DNA from: Mimachlamys varia | Taxonomy: Eukaryota; Mollusca; Bivalvia; Pectinida; Pectinidae | Length of the DNA stretch: 64,000 nt | NCBI GenBank assembly: GCA_947623455.1 | Contig: OX392528.1 | Span: 57,694,322 to 57,758,321, forward strand | Direction of reading: 5' to 3' | Shown: positions 1-40,804 of the stretch, in pieces | How positions within the stretch are numbered: the stretch's first letter is position 1 | Layout of the letters: the number at the start of each line of letters is the position of its first letter | Notes under the pieces: model-generated | What the model was told of the DNA's origin: nothing | Database searches by the model: none | Seen by the model: only the letters and a program-made list of their open reading frames with translations | Made by a program: the position numbers and the translations under genes

Positions 1-560
1 AGTTATTGAGATATAGCCATTTTAACATTTTAAAGTATGACGTCATAGCGGCCATCTTGGATTTTGAATCAATTTAAAAATATCAAACTTTAGTCGGGAC
101 TATCCCACGATCATTTTAGACAAGTTTGAGCTGAATCCCACTGTTGGAATTTGAGAAGAAGTTTAAAATGTGAAACGGTTTTTTATATAGATTATATAGG
201 GGGAAATTACATATGGCGTATACCGGAAACCACATGTGTTACATAAAAACTAAACACATCAAATTCATCAGAATGACATTGTGTATAGATTGGTCAAAAC
301 AAATTTCAAAAAAAATTAAAATTAAAAAAAAAAAAAAAAAATTTTTTTTTATTGATTTTTGACCCAATGGCGAACTTTTTTATTTCAACTCCAAAGTACC
401 TAAATGTGTGAGAAAAAAAGTTAGATATGGCTTATGTCTACAATAATATCATTACAGAAACTCTGAACAGCCAACGGTCATTGAAATATGGCTATTTTAA
501 AGTTTTTAACTTATGACGTCATGGCGGCCATCTTGGATTTTGGACCTACTTCGTTATGTT
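1..560 (+). repeat. Tandem-module repeat, type e, two partial copies
   Basis: Two diverged copies of a module with the text GCGGCCATCTTGGATTT occur near 49-65 and 523-539. They are separated by a poly-A/poly-T stretch (about 308-352). The same module, including 'gagaagaagtttaaaatgtg', recurs at 34380-34690. No coding potential seen. Confidence 0.6.
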
Positions 561-661
561 GCTGTCACCCCTTTGGCTCATGCCAAATACAATGGGCTTA
601 ACTGAATTAACATACCTCTTACCATTTTTGCATAATTCGTGTCACAAAATGAAATGCAGAA

Positions 662-688
662 GAATAATAATAATAATAATAATAATAA
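662..688. repeat. (AAT)n microsatellite
   Basis: Nine uninterrupted AAT/ATA triplets. Confidence 0.95.
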
Positions 689-734
689 ACAGAACAGAAA
701 CAATAGGACTTTTCACCACAAAGTGAAAAGCCCT

Positions 735-1041
735 AATTAACTGATATCAGCAATATCCAAGATAGATTCCTTCGTGGTTACCGGTACAGCAGCAGTTGAA
801 ACACGCTATTTGTAAACACGCGTCCATTTCGAACCGTCTTCTACCTGCGGTTTGTTGTTGAAGTGGGCCCCACCTGAATTATTTTCAATTCTTTGGATTT
901 TTTTGTCAAGAGTTTCTTGTCAGTTACCGCTCAGGTTTACTTCGTTTTAGGCTTATTTTTGCATGGTTATCAACTGGATTTTTTTTCAGAATTTTTCAGA
1001 ATCACGAAAATTTCCCTGAAGTTACGTATATTGGGCCTTTA
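735..1041 (+). repeat. Interspersed repeat A, forward copy
   Basis: This segment matches the reverse complement of 2992-3292 along its length. Shared blocks include CTGATATCAGCAATAT, GCAGCAGTTGAAAC and AAGTTACGTATATTGGGCC. A third fragment with the last block lies at about 3334-3360. The two large copies are inverted with different sequence between them. The family was not identified. Confidence 0.75.
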
Positions 1042-1125
1042 ACGCAAATGCATCGTCGGAAACCCAGGGTGCACTTCTCTGACGTCAGAGAAGTGTACTG
1101 TGGGTTTCCGACGATGACGCAAATG
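1042..1125. mobile_element. 66-bp hairpin insertion with 9-bp target duplication
   Basis: Positions 1051-1116 form a near-perfect inverted repeat centred on TGACGTCA, with arms starting CATCGTCGGAAACCCA and two or three mismatches. The direct repeat ACGCAAATG lies immediately on each side (1042-1050 and 1117-1125). A related repeat copy at 3350-3370 reads straight through without the hairpin, which supports insertion. A 9-bp duplication is typical of Mutator-like elements, but no transposase is present, so the class is inference. Confidence 0.8.
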
Positions 1126-1814
1126 TTGTCGCCGGAAAAGTAACACCTAAGTCTCGTTTTCTATCGTCGAGGCGAGACAAAAATCTCTCAAAACAGGTAA
1201 ACAGGTATTATACATTTATATAGATAACCATATGACATTTACAAAGGTACTCCTATGCTTGAATTCTAAAAATACATTTTAGATTTTGACTTTCAGTGTT
1301 GCAAACGCACCTTCCCTATGTAACAACAGACCACTTCACAAGGGGTATGTGTATGTGTCAATGATTTTTTAGTATTTATAATCAATACTCGGGTAAAATA
1401 TTGATAGTAGTACCTTTCAGACAAATGGATAAACTTCTTTTATTTTTATTATGATGGTAGTTGCAATTGGATTTGCTAATATCGTATGATGGTATGTCTT
1501 TGGATTGTAAAAGTGCAATGTTACCTGTGGTCCATTGCGTGTACAGTATACATTTTCAGTTCCGTTAAATACCCAATGCAGTACCTCACCAGCAAAACCT
1601 GTTTGGAAGCCAGTATATATGGTGTCTGCGGTCGTCAAGCATGACGGTCTTACAATAGGTTTCACCGAGAGTGTTGTCTCAATGCTAATTTAACCACGGG
1701 ATTAGATTACACCTCTAGTACAAGGTTACTAACTTTAGAGTTTTCAATATTAACACTACCTAACAATTATGCCGTAACTACAGTCGTTATCCTTCAGCGC
1801 CCGCGCCGACTCAT
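1126..1814. other. No gene recognised
   Basis: Unique-looking AT-rich DNA. An 82-codon open frame on minus (1417-1665) has no recognisable domain and I do not call it a gene. Confidence 0.5.
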
Positions 1815-2300
1815 CACGGTAGGAAATCACGTGATATCAGTTGATGAATCCACGACAGTCCAAGATGGAGTCACCGGTCGATTCGAGGGAAAAAATAAGA
1901 GAAAACGCAGGTAAAATATAACATCTCAAATCTACACATAGCCCATGTCTTCCGGACACTATTTCTGTATCTTCTGATGTTTAAATTACCACACAACCCC
2001 ATTTCGTTTTCCCAAACACCTCTACAAACTGTCGGCTATTGCCGATATTTCCGTGCGATTTGTTGTGGTAAGTTCCCACGAAAAAACTTTGTTTTGATGC
2101 CAAGACCCGTTCTACTGCAACTATTGGCGGAAAAAGTTAGTGATAATTCATATTTGATCAAAAGTCAGCAAATAGTAAAACATAGATGGTGAACATGGAT
2201 TAGAAATACGATTTATTTTGATTTTTCTCAGTTGATGAGTTCCCACGTATACATTCGTGGCTGTGCGAAAATGATGAGTAACCACGAACTTGGAACATTA
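1815..2300 (+). repeat. Interspersed repeat B with a possible mini-exon pair
   Basis: This segment matches the reverse complement of 4310-4788. It contains ATG at 1865 opening a 46-bp exon-like stretch (MESPVDSREKIRENA) that ends in a good donor, G|GTAAAA, at 1910/1911. A strong pyrimidine tract and acceptor (ttttctcag, ending 2231) follow, then a short frame VDEFPRIHSWLCENDE ending in TAA at 2281. The inverted copy keeps the ATG and donor. It may be a duplicated 5' gene piece carried by a repeat. No family recognised. Confidence 0.5.
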
Positions 2301-2991
2301 ATCACAGAATATGGCACATATAAACTATTTGATTCTCTCAAGGTGTTTGGTATATTAATTTCACTTTTATTCAATCCTAGTGCCGAAAAGATGACGAAAT
2401 CAAAAACAAAATTATCAAGGAATTCTGTTAGGCAAAGGGGTTACAAGGAAATAAAAAAGACGCTCGACATTCATTCTTTCAATGTCACATCAGAGTTATT
2501 TTCAAAATCTCTCCCTCCACCTCACAGCCCCGCTCCAAAACGGATAACCATCCATATTTTCTTTTACATGAATAACACCATGGCAAATGAATAAGTGGGG
2601 GCGGAGCAGGGGGACAATAGCCCCATCCCTCACTTTCTATATTTCTAAAGTGAGGAGGCAAACATATTCCTTTGTCATGACAAACAAAATGTCTTCTTAA
2701 AATAACTGCATGTATATGTAGACATGTTCCCTAGCGGTCCTATGTAGCTTTATTGAAATTGGTTTACTTGTGTAGGAGGAGTTGTCTGGGCAAACTTTCC
2801 AACAAAATCTGTTTAGAATGACCTGATTACCATGGTTACCTATATTTCTGTTAAAAATATCTGCATGCATATGTGCACAGTCCCTAACGTCGTGTGTAGT
2901 TCTATTGAAATCGGTTCACAAAGGCTCAAAAGTAGAGCTGGGTACCACAAAATTAAAAGTACCACGGCATACCAATGTATTAAAAGCCCAA
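2301..2991. other. Repeat debris, no gene
   Basis: A 120-codon open frame begins at 2232 and runs to 2594, but its composition is unremarkable. From about 2690 to 2930 are fragments of a module containing 'tgtagctttattgaaattgg', also seen near 3735. Confidence 0.4.
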
Positions 2992-3292
2992 TATACGTAA
3001 CTTCAGAAAATTTTCGGTATTCTGAAAAATTATGAAAAAAATACAGTTGGTAACCATGCAAAAATAAGCATAAAACGAAGTAAACCTGAGCGGTAACCAA
3101 CAAGAAACTCTTGACAAAAAATCCAAAGAATTGAAAATAGTTCAGGTGGGGCCCAATTCAACAACGAGCCGAACGTAGAAGACAGTTCGAACTGGACGCG
3201 TGTTTACAAAAACCGCGTTTCAACTGCTGCTGTACCGGTAACCGCGTACGAATTCATCTTGAATATTGCTGATATCAGTTAATCCTAACTAA
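2992..3292 (-). repeat. Interspersed repeat A, inverted copy
   Basis: Reverse-complement partner of 735-1041. It lacks the 66-bp hairpin found just beyond the forward copy. The flanks (2933-2960 and 3350-3690) carry GGTAC-rich text such as GCGGTACGTACCA, also found in repeats with degenerate inverted ends. I found no clear target duplication. Confidence 0.7.
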
Positions 3293-4309
3293 ATCTATAA
3301 ATATGATAAGTTATTAGTCTTGATTTTCGCTTAAAGTTACGTATATTGGGCCTTTAAGCAAATACTGCGGTACGTACCACGGTATGACACCTTGATTGAA
3401 TGTTTGAGCTAGCTAAAGGTCTCTGGCTATTTTTGTTCTGAAGCCAATCAACAAGAGGCCCGCGTAAGTTTTTCGTTTTGTTATCCTCTGATATTGTTTG
3501 AGTGGAGCTATATCTGTCCTAATTGATCAGCAAACTAAAAGAAATTACAATTAAAGCATATTGGAATTTCAATTGATCTATGAAACAAATAGTTCTTTGA
3601 TAAGATACATGAAAGTCTCCCAAAAAACCGGTACAGGACTTATGTATCGCGGTACGTACCATCACAGCTTTATACCGCAGTTTACCGGTAAAACCGCCCA
3701 GGCCTATTAAAGAGGATCGGAGCTGTCCTGTGTAGCTTTATCAGTCCATAGGTTTCCGGGACGTGATCCGGACAAGATATTTTCACAGACGGACGCACCG
3801 ACAGACTGATTCCAGAATACCCCCACCTAACTTCGTTGCGAGGTGAGGGGATACAAACATATTAATTGATGCGTCTTCAAAGAACCCACATTAGGTCGCT
3901 AATCATGGTCATTCGAAGGCTTGAAGAAGCATCATTCAGATGATCAACAAGAGTTTTGTTTTTTACATGGCCCGAGACACAAGTCCTAACAGTCAGTTAT
4001 ATATGAAGTTATGAACTATAAAAAAAAACGTATCAAAAGCATAAAAATGTATTTTACCTATGGCGTTTAAGGTTAGCCCTACTAAAAAAAAGCTTGCCAC
4101 AACATCTATATGGTGCCGTATCTCTGTGGGCAGCTTCATGACTGTACCCCCGATTTGCTTTTGAAGCCTTTCCCGCATATTGGACACATTCGTAAATATA
4201 TAATCAAAGATAATCAGCAATCAGTCAAACGCTAAAAAGTGAAATAGAAAAGTCACTTTGAAGTATATTTATTGGAAAGATAGGCATTTCCGTGTTTATT
4301 TTCACGTCA

Positions 4310-4788
4310 TGTAGATTCATTCGTGGTCGCTCATCACTTTCGTGTTTCGCAAAAGTATGCGTGGGAACTGATCATGTTTTAAGAAATCATCATAATTCGT
4401 CTTTCTATTTTGTTGTTTATGTTTTTTTATTCATCATGTGATAATTGATTAAACGAAATACATACATATCCGTTAAAGAAGTACGATGGCAGGAATATAG
4501 GTCTGTGCGCTAAAACAAGGTTTTTCGTGGGAAATACCACAACAAAATACACGGAAAAATCGACAATAACCGTCGGTTTGTCGAAGTGTTTGGGAAAACT
4601 ACGGGGAGCTGTATAATAATCTATGCATCAGAAGAACCAGAAATAGAGTCCGGAAGACATGGCTTATGTCTTGTTTTGAGAGGTCATTTTATTTTCTTGT
4701 TTTACCTGCGTTTGCTCTGCTTTTCTGACCAGACTCCATCTTGAAATGTCGTGGATTCATCACTTAAGTCACGTGCTTTCCTACCGTG
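4310..4788 (-). repeat. Interspersed repeat B, inverted copy
   Basis: Reverse-complement partner of 1815-2300. On minus, ATG at 4739-4737 opens MESGQKSRANA and ends at the same phase in G|GTAAAAC (4706/4705). The exon is exactly 12 bases shorter than in the other copy. The upstream acceptor of the other copy is not conserved here. Confidence 0.65.
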
Positions 4789-4794
4789 CTCATG

Positions 4795-5346
4795 TGTATA
4801 TAATTTTACCTGTGGTCAGCCTTGTGCTATAAATAGATCGTCTCAGTGGTCAGTAATTGGTCAGATAATTAGAGCCTATAATATCATCGTGCATACTAAT
4901 TATAGGAGGTATAAAAAGAGGTGTGCGGTTTAGAGAGATTTACGCCGGACGGAAGACTGATTAACATCGGTGTGTGCTTCGGCGTTAAACTCGTAACTAA
5001 CTAACTTAGAGAGATTTAACACAGGTTTGAAGGAGAGTTAACGCGGACTTAACTGAGTTTTGACAGTTCTTAGAGAGTTTTCAAGTAGTGTTAGAGTACG
5101 GAGGATTACTGTATAAGATATAAATATTAACAAGATGGAACTTATGTATGGATGTTTATAGTGTGAATGCGCCGGCGATAGCGAGAAAAATGGAATGCCT
5201 GTACCTTTTGGAATATATGTAACTTTGTGGATTTACCATGCTGCGGCTAATAAATATGTGATCTTAATTGAATTCGTGTGTTGTTTATCGCACCACATCC
5301 ATCCCAACGGATAATATCGTCTCGTTTATACGGAGCGGACGTTACA
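4795..5346 (+). mobile_element. Possible solo LTR-like block
   Basis: The block begins with TGTGTATATAA and ends with GGACGTTACA. It contains a TATA-like box (GGTATAAAAAG, about 4909) and a polyadenylation-like AATAAATA (about 5249). These are the expected parts of an LTR. I find no flanking target duplication, no primer-binding site and no gag/pol, so this is tentative. Confidence 0.35.
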
Positions 5347-5380
5347 TATTTATTGAAATGTACACGTACATGTATTTAAG

Positions 5381-5520
5381 TTTCAGATTTGTGTAAATTA
5401 TTGTCATATATTGATTAAAATTATACCTTCTTTCAGATTTTTTTAAATTAACATAATAATTGTCATATATTGATTTAACTTAATTCTTTCAGATTTGTGT
5501 AAATTGTTGTCATATATTTA
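5381..5520. repeat. Short tandem repeat, about 3 copies
   Basis: Three degenerate units of about 45-55 bp share TTTCAGATTTGTGTAAAT and TTGTCATATATTGAT. Confidence 0.8.
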
Positions 5521-5783
5521 ACTTCATGATGAATGTTTTTTATTATTATACAATACAATTACTTATACATCAATAATTTTTTAGTGCTTTATATACAATG
5601 TATATATATGTATGAGCTAGTATAATTAAGTGTAGTTGGTCTAAAATATCATATATAGAAATAATATGTTTGAGGCAGTCACATAATATATCAGTCACAG
5701 AATATATCCGTTGAACTTGTACAGTGTGTGACGTCAGTTAAATATTATCTGTTATTGTGTGATTTTATATGTCATCTTCATTA

Positions 5784-5820
5784 CTATAACCAGAGACGTA
5801 TTATACGTCTCTGCTATAAC
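5784..5820. mobile_element. 23-bp palindromic micro-element with 7-bp target duplication
   Basis: Positions 5791-5813 are a perfect palindrome (11-bp arms CAGAGACGTAT, one central T). The direct repeat CTATAAC flanks it exactly (5784-5790 and 5814-5820). The same arms recur at 40763 and 62479 with different flanking duplications, which points to a dispersed mobile family. Confidence 0.75.
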
Positions 5821-6790
5821 ATGTATGAATAAAAACTTTATTTAATATCATGATCAATGCTATACATAGCTAGATGAAGGAGATTTATTTTTCAAGCATT
5901 TAATTATTATTTTCCATTTATTGAATCTAAAAAAAATAATTTCAATGATCATTTTCTATTACTTAATGCTGTTTTACATGAATATATTATATTTATTTCA
6001 TTACCGACTTTGGTATCATATCTACAAATTAAATGAGTTGATATTCTTAGTTGAAATAGACTATAACTTAAACTTCAAAGGATTTCATATATAAACACCT
6101 TTCTTTCAAGTTACCAAAGGTAGTGTTCGGGGAATGGCTCATTCCCCCAACACCAACTCTGGTTGGCTCAATATAGCCTGCGCTTATACGGCCAGGTGTG
6201 ATTCCTAAGAAGCCCTGGGTTTAGATGTAAAATAACTATGAACAGAGATTTTATGTCAGAAGTGTGGTCATATACCTTAAATAGCTGTCGAAAAATACAT
6301 ACTTTTGTTAGAAGTTTCAGTACTTTTATTTTTTAATTGACTATAATATGATAAGTCTACAGTAAGACTTCAATGCCTTGTCAGGTTCGTTTTAACGGGA
6401 TGATTTATTTCAGAAGGACACATTATAAAGCGAAGGTTCTTTGTGCTTTACATATAGTATATACTTACACTTTTCAGTAGCCCCCTTTAACTTAAAATCA
6501 GGGCTAGAAACTTTTTCAATATATTAGTCCAAAGGACTTGTAAAATTCTTAAGGTACTAGTCCTGAGGGCTTCAGCCTCAGTTCAACAAGTGACGAACAA
6601 CAAATTGAGAAGCGATGAGCTGGCGGGCTAGTCCAGAATTTAGGGGGACACAGGGTATGGGGGTCCCTCCCAGTAAAAAAAATAATATCTTTATGCTCTA
6701 ATAGGACTTTTGGTGTATCCCGAGTGCTAACTTTGCACCATTTTCTTTTCTTGAGTATAAGTTATAGATTAGAATACAAAAACCAAATAA
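5821..6790. other. No gene recognised
   Basis: AT-rich DNA. Around 6130-6230 is a GC-richer stretch with no recognised identity. Confidence 0.5.
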
Positions 6791-7325
6791 AAACAAGAGG
6801 TCCAGAGGGCCTGTATCGCTCACATGGATACATTGTATCTAATTAATCATGTGAAATATTTTCTTTCTGGTCCTGCCCCTCAGCCCCCTGGGGGGAGGGG
6901 GGAGGGGGGGTGGGGGGTCAGTCCCACCATTATTACAATTTTGAATCCTGAGCACCTAGGGATGCTTTCTACCACATAAGGCCAATTTCCAAAAACCAAT
7001 ATAGCAAAATAACCCTTTTTTGCCCTCCTCCCCTCAGCCACCTAGGGGGTCAGCTAGTCCCACCATTAGAACAGTTTTTAATCCTGAGCATCTAGGGATA
7101 CATCCGGCCAAATAAGGTTGATTTCCAATCTGTGATTACGGAGAAAAGCCGCTAATATCAATATAGCTAAATGACCCCTAGGGGGTCAGTCCCACCATTA
7201 GTACAATTTTAAATCCTAGTCACCTAAGGATGCTTCCTGCCAAATTAGGTTGATTTCCTATTCGTGGTTATGGAGAAGAAGTCATTTAAACAATTGTTGA
7301 CGGACGACGGACACTGTGGTCCCAA
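6791..7325 (+). mobile_element. Pearl-like tandem-core element, module type a
   Basis: The element begins AACAAGAGGTCCAGAGGGCC with CTCACATGG. About three degenerate modules follow, containing 'gggtcagtcccaccatta', 'gaatcctgagcacctaggga' and 'ggagaagaagtc'. It ends in GACGGACGACGGAC. This architecture resembles the bivalve pearl elements. The 3' CCAGGTGAGCT end is missing. Confidence 0.7.
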
Positions 7326-8029
7326 CTGGCCCTCTTTGTGCATATCCTGAATTGAAGACTGGTCATGGTCATTTGTTTTCAGGACAATATTTGTAGTACT
7401 TCATTCAAGCCCGATACATATGAGCTAAAATCCAGGCCAAGTATCCTTTTTTTCTGCCAATATCAAGATCTTTAGTGAAGGTTTTTATTATACTTGACCA
7501 GTGGCCTAGAGAGCAGGCCAATGATATTTGTCACTGCACCTTTTAAGCACTCGGTCCTTGGTACCTACTGGCCAAATACCAAATAGCACTACATTGTACC
7601 TTTCTTCTACCATTTGAGTACAGGAAGTACTCACTCACCCATCCAGGGTTTTAATTTTATTCTGAAAATGGGGCTGCATCTTTGAAATTTTGGATAAGAT
7701 GTCTAAATAACTATTAAAAATAGATTTTTTTGAACAAAGCAAAATATTAAAATAAAAATTTTTGGATGCAAAATAGTGTCAGCATCAATATTTGTCATCA
7801 TGGAAAACATTTCAATCTCTTTTTTTTCCCCCATTTTGCTCCCTGGCATAACCATTGATATTTTGAAAAACGAATTTGAGAAACAAATAGCAATCCTTTC
7901 CTGTCCCGTAAAAACCCTGGTTCCACAAGTGTTAATTGTACGCAGACTCCCATTTTAAAGTGAATTCTTTGTATTAAAACACGTACAAAAACTGTTGGAC
8001 ATCAATTAATCTTGACATATATTCAATTT
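7326..8029. other. No gene recognised
   Basis: A fragment near 7315-7370 ('actggccctctttg') also occurs at 26370-26400. Otherwise unique AT-rich sequence downstream of calmodulin. Confidence 0.5.
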
Positions 8030-8815
8030 TATTAACTATATATATATAATATATATACATATCTCCTGAAAGTAAACAGTTTTGAAATATAAATAAACAT
8101 CTTTAAATACTATCCACCAGACATACATGTACAGTTAGTTCTGTGCAGCTACATGCTCCCAACCCAGATTGAAAAGATTTTAGCAACAACTTTGAAGAAG
8201 GGATGACAAAATAGAACTCTGAAAAATTACAATAATATTTATTTTGAGACAATCATGATTATCTTTTATCCATATGATCTCATGATGAAAGGTGAATTTA
8301 CCAATTTTTACACCCTTTAATGTTTTCCTGAAGAATGGATAATGAAGAGAAATGGACAGGATGTAACAACAAATGTTAACAGGTAATGAGAAAAATGTCG
8401 ATGAGTGAAACTTATGTCAACAACAACAGTCAATGGACACCTGTTACATAAAACTTTTTCCATATTTTTTTTTTTACAAAACCTTAGTGCCTAAGCTAGC
8501 TACACTTAACTAACAAATAGAAATCTCCCTGCCTGAAAATCCATAGCATATGTAGAGCAAAATAGCAGCTCTACATTAAAACCCAGGACATGTTTCCCTC
8601 AGGAGTCTTGTTCACCATCCCTTGGCTTGAAAATACAGCATCACTGTCAAAGGGATCCTACAACCTTTGGCCATCCAGTCTGGCTTCTATCAGCAAGGTA
8701 TGGACTGCAATTATCCCCCAGTTTGGTCACAAAAGTGTACCAACAACGTACATCCCACGTGATTTTTAATGACAAAACATTTAATGAAAAAATCTACTAT
8801 GTCCATAGTCCATAA
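8030..8815 (-). other. Probable calmodulin 3' untranslated region
   Basis: This lies directly after the calmodulin stop on minus. Candidate AATAAA signals read on minus near 8238-8243 and 8028-8033. No repeat family was recognised here, unlike in the introns. The true end is unknown. Confidence 0.45.
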
Positions 8816-38764
<29,949 letters not shown>

Positions 38765-39110
38765 TGTGGATTTTAAACTAAGCTGTCTGCTGTGTTCAGA
38801 TGCTCTATATTCCCCGTGTTTAGTTTACACCGGTAGCCCTGTCGGGTTATATTAGTCCGCTGTGTTGTATTTGTAAATAAATCCAAATGGCTTTTTCGGT
38901 TCTTATACAAACTAACTGTATTCACAAATATCGTATAATTCCACAGCAGAAAAAGTACGTGTAATCTAGAAATCGTTGAATTAAGAATGGACTATTTTCA
39001 GTTCAACTTCCATCAACATCGCGGAAATGGCTCGTATCTCGCCCTAAATTACCACGGAAACGTTTGTAACGGTAACGCTCATTGGTTCGGTTACTCCTGC
39101 AATGCGACAA
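38765..39110 (-). promoter_or_regulatory. Probable calmodulin 5' UTR and promoter
   Basis: Upstream of the start exon on minus. A TATA-like TGTATAAGAACC lies at about 38905-38916, and a CCAAT box at 39085-39081. The stretch 39060-39150 is GC-richer than its surroundings. The plus-strand frame at 38987-39214 is taken as chance. The start site was not determined. Confidence 0.35.
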
Positions 39111-39724
39111 CGCGCACTGCGGCAGATGGATGTTTATTTTGTGAGGAGAGTTCCGGAGAGGCAGTATATACTCACATGTCGCACGGGAAAATTCATAATT
39201 TCAACATTCTCTGAGGATCAAATTTAGACTAGACGACATCAATTATGTAAAACTAGCATTGTTTTCATAGGAATAATTCAGTAGTTAAACGAACACCGCT
39301 TTTTTGTGTAACAAAGGGCTTTTTGTACGTGGCCACTGGTGTATTTATAGTGTACTGGTGTGATTGGACACTTGTATTACGCTTGCATATTGTATCGATG
39401 TAGATAGATGGACCTTGTGCTGTCCTGATGGATAGGTTTTTTTTCTAGTGATGCTGTCGAAAATTATTTGAAAACGGTCTTCTTTTTTCTTTTATAGGCC
39501 TAAATCCTGAAAATGTACTGTGCAGTTTAGAGTAATAGCATAATTATCTAACTTCTCGCTGTTTTCTTGTTTTGCTCGCATAATTAATTTTGGTCTTATA
39601 TTAATTGATGTAGATTTCTATTTAATATTTAATGATAAATTTCTGGTACAGGATTCTGTATCTGATAATTCTTTTAAAAATACTAATTTTGAATGTAATG
39701 AGATGACACTAACGTTAGGCCTAT

Positions 39725-40718
39725 CACAGGTGCTTGTGGACATGAATTTGACTATTTTTTCATTGAATGTAGAAGGTAATATACATATACGGTGTTTCAT
39801 AATAATATAATGCTAAATTATGAAGTTTACAATAACAACCTATGCATCGTAGCCTTATAAAAACCTAAAGGTAAGCAACTAACCGGTAGAAAAATCTAGG
39901 TCACCGCCTACCCCCTCGTGGGAATCCTTGTTTTCTCTCAAATAGGCAAAATATTAGCGCTACAAGCCTATGTGCCGTCGATTCATGGATAGTTTTTCTT
40001 TTCAACCAGCCATTAGTTTTGTTTTGACATGCACGCATCGTTCAGAATTTTATATTCAAACACAATTTAGGCTACGCTCACGGCAGCCTTTCAGTGAAGA
40101 TTTACGGAAGTTGTCGATAAGTGCCCCCAGAGGCAGTAAATGTGGGCAAGGGCAGATAATTTAAGCATGAAACGGAAGTAAAATCCCGAGATAATCCGAG
40201 AGAGTATGACGTAATATTTTCAAATATTCCGCGAAATTCAAAATATGGTGTTTCGGGTTTTTACATATGTCGTATGCATTAAATTATCTGCCCTTGCTCA
40301 CATTCACTGCCACTGGGAGCGCTTATCGACAACTTCCGTAAATCTTCACTGAAAGGCTGCCGTGAGCGTAGCCTAAATTGTGTTTGAATATAAAATTCTG
40401 AACGATGCGTGCATGTCAAAACAAAACTAATGGCTGGTTGTAAAGAAAAACTATCCATGAATCGACGGCACATAGGCTTGTAGCGCTAATATTTTGCCTA
40501 TTTGAGAGAAAACAAGGATTCCCACGAGGGGGTAGGCGGTGACCTAGATTTTTCTACCGGTTAGTTGCTTACCTTTAGGTTTTTATAAGGCTACGATGCA
40601 TAGGTTGTTATTGTAAACTTCATAATTTAGCATTATATTATTATGAAACACCGTATATGTATATTACCTTCTACATTCAATAAAAAAATAGTCAAATTCA
40701 TGTCCACAAGCACCTGTG
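39725..40718. mobile_element. 994-bp foldback transposon, 8-bp target duplication
   Basis: Two 441-bp arms (39725-40165 and 40278-40718) are inverted around a 112-bp loop with no net length change between them. Ends CACAGGTGCTTGTGGACATG. The direct repeat AGGCCTAT flanks it exactly (39717-39724, 40719-40726). Each arm holds the same 64-codon frame (MCRRFMDSFS...), differing at a handful of residues, so the arms are nearly identical and young. An 8-bp duplication suggests a hAT-type mobiliser. It lies about 1 kb upstream of calmodulin. Confidence 0.95.
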
Positions 40719-40755
40719 AGGCCTATAGATCTACATGTAGATACAGTATGCATAC

Positions 40756-40804
40756 ATTTCATCAGAGACGTATAAAGCCGTTTTAAATACGTCTCTGATT
40801 TCAT
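40756..40804. mobile_element. 35-bp palindromic micro-element with 7-bp duplication
   Basis: Positions 40763-40797 have 11-bp arms CAGAGACGTAT and a 13-bp spacer. The direct repeat ATTTCAT flanks it (40756-40762, 40798-40804). Lies 37 bp from the end of the foldback element. Confidence 0.78.

Noticed and set aside
2933..3672. Transposon with TAGAGCTGGGTACC and TAAAGCTGTGATGG ends
   Set aside because: The ends match only partly and no flanking duplication could be found.
4795..5346. Firm call of an LTR retrotransposon
   Set aside because: No target duplication, primer-binding site or coding region; kept only as LTR-like.
38987..39214. A 75-codon gene upstream of calmodulin
   Set aside because: It lies over the probable promoter, has no domain, and could arise from the local GC-richer sequence.
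39970..40473. Two 64-codon frames facing each other
   Set aside because: They are mirror copies within the arms of the foldback element, with no known domain.
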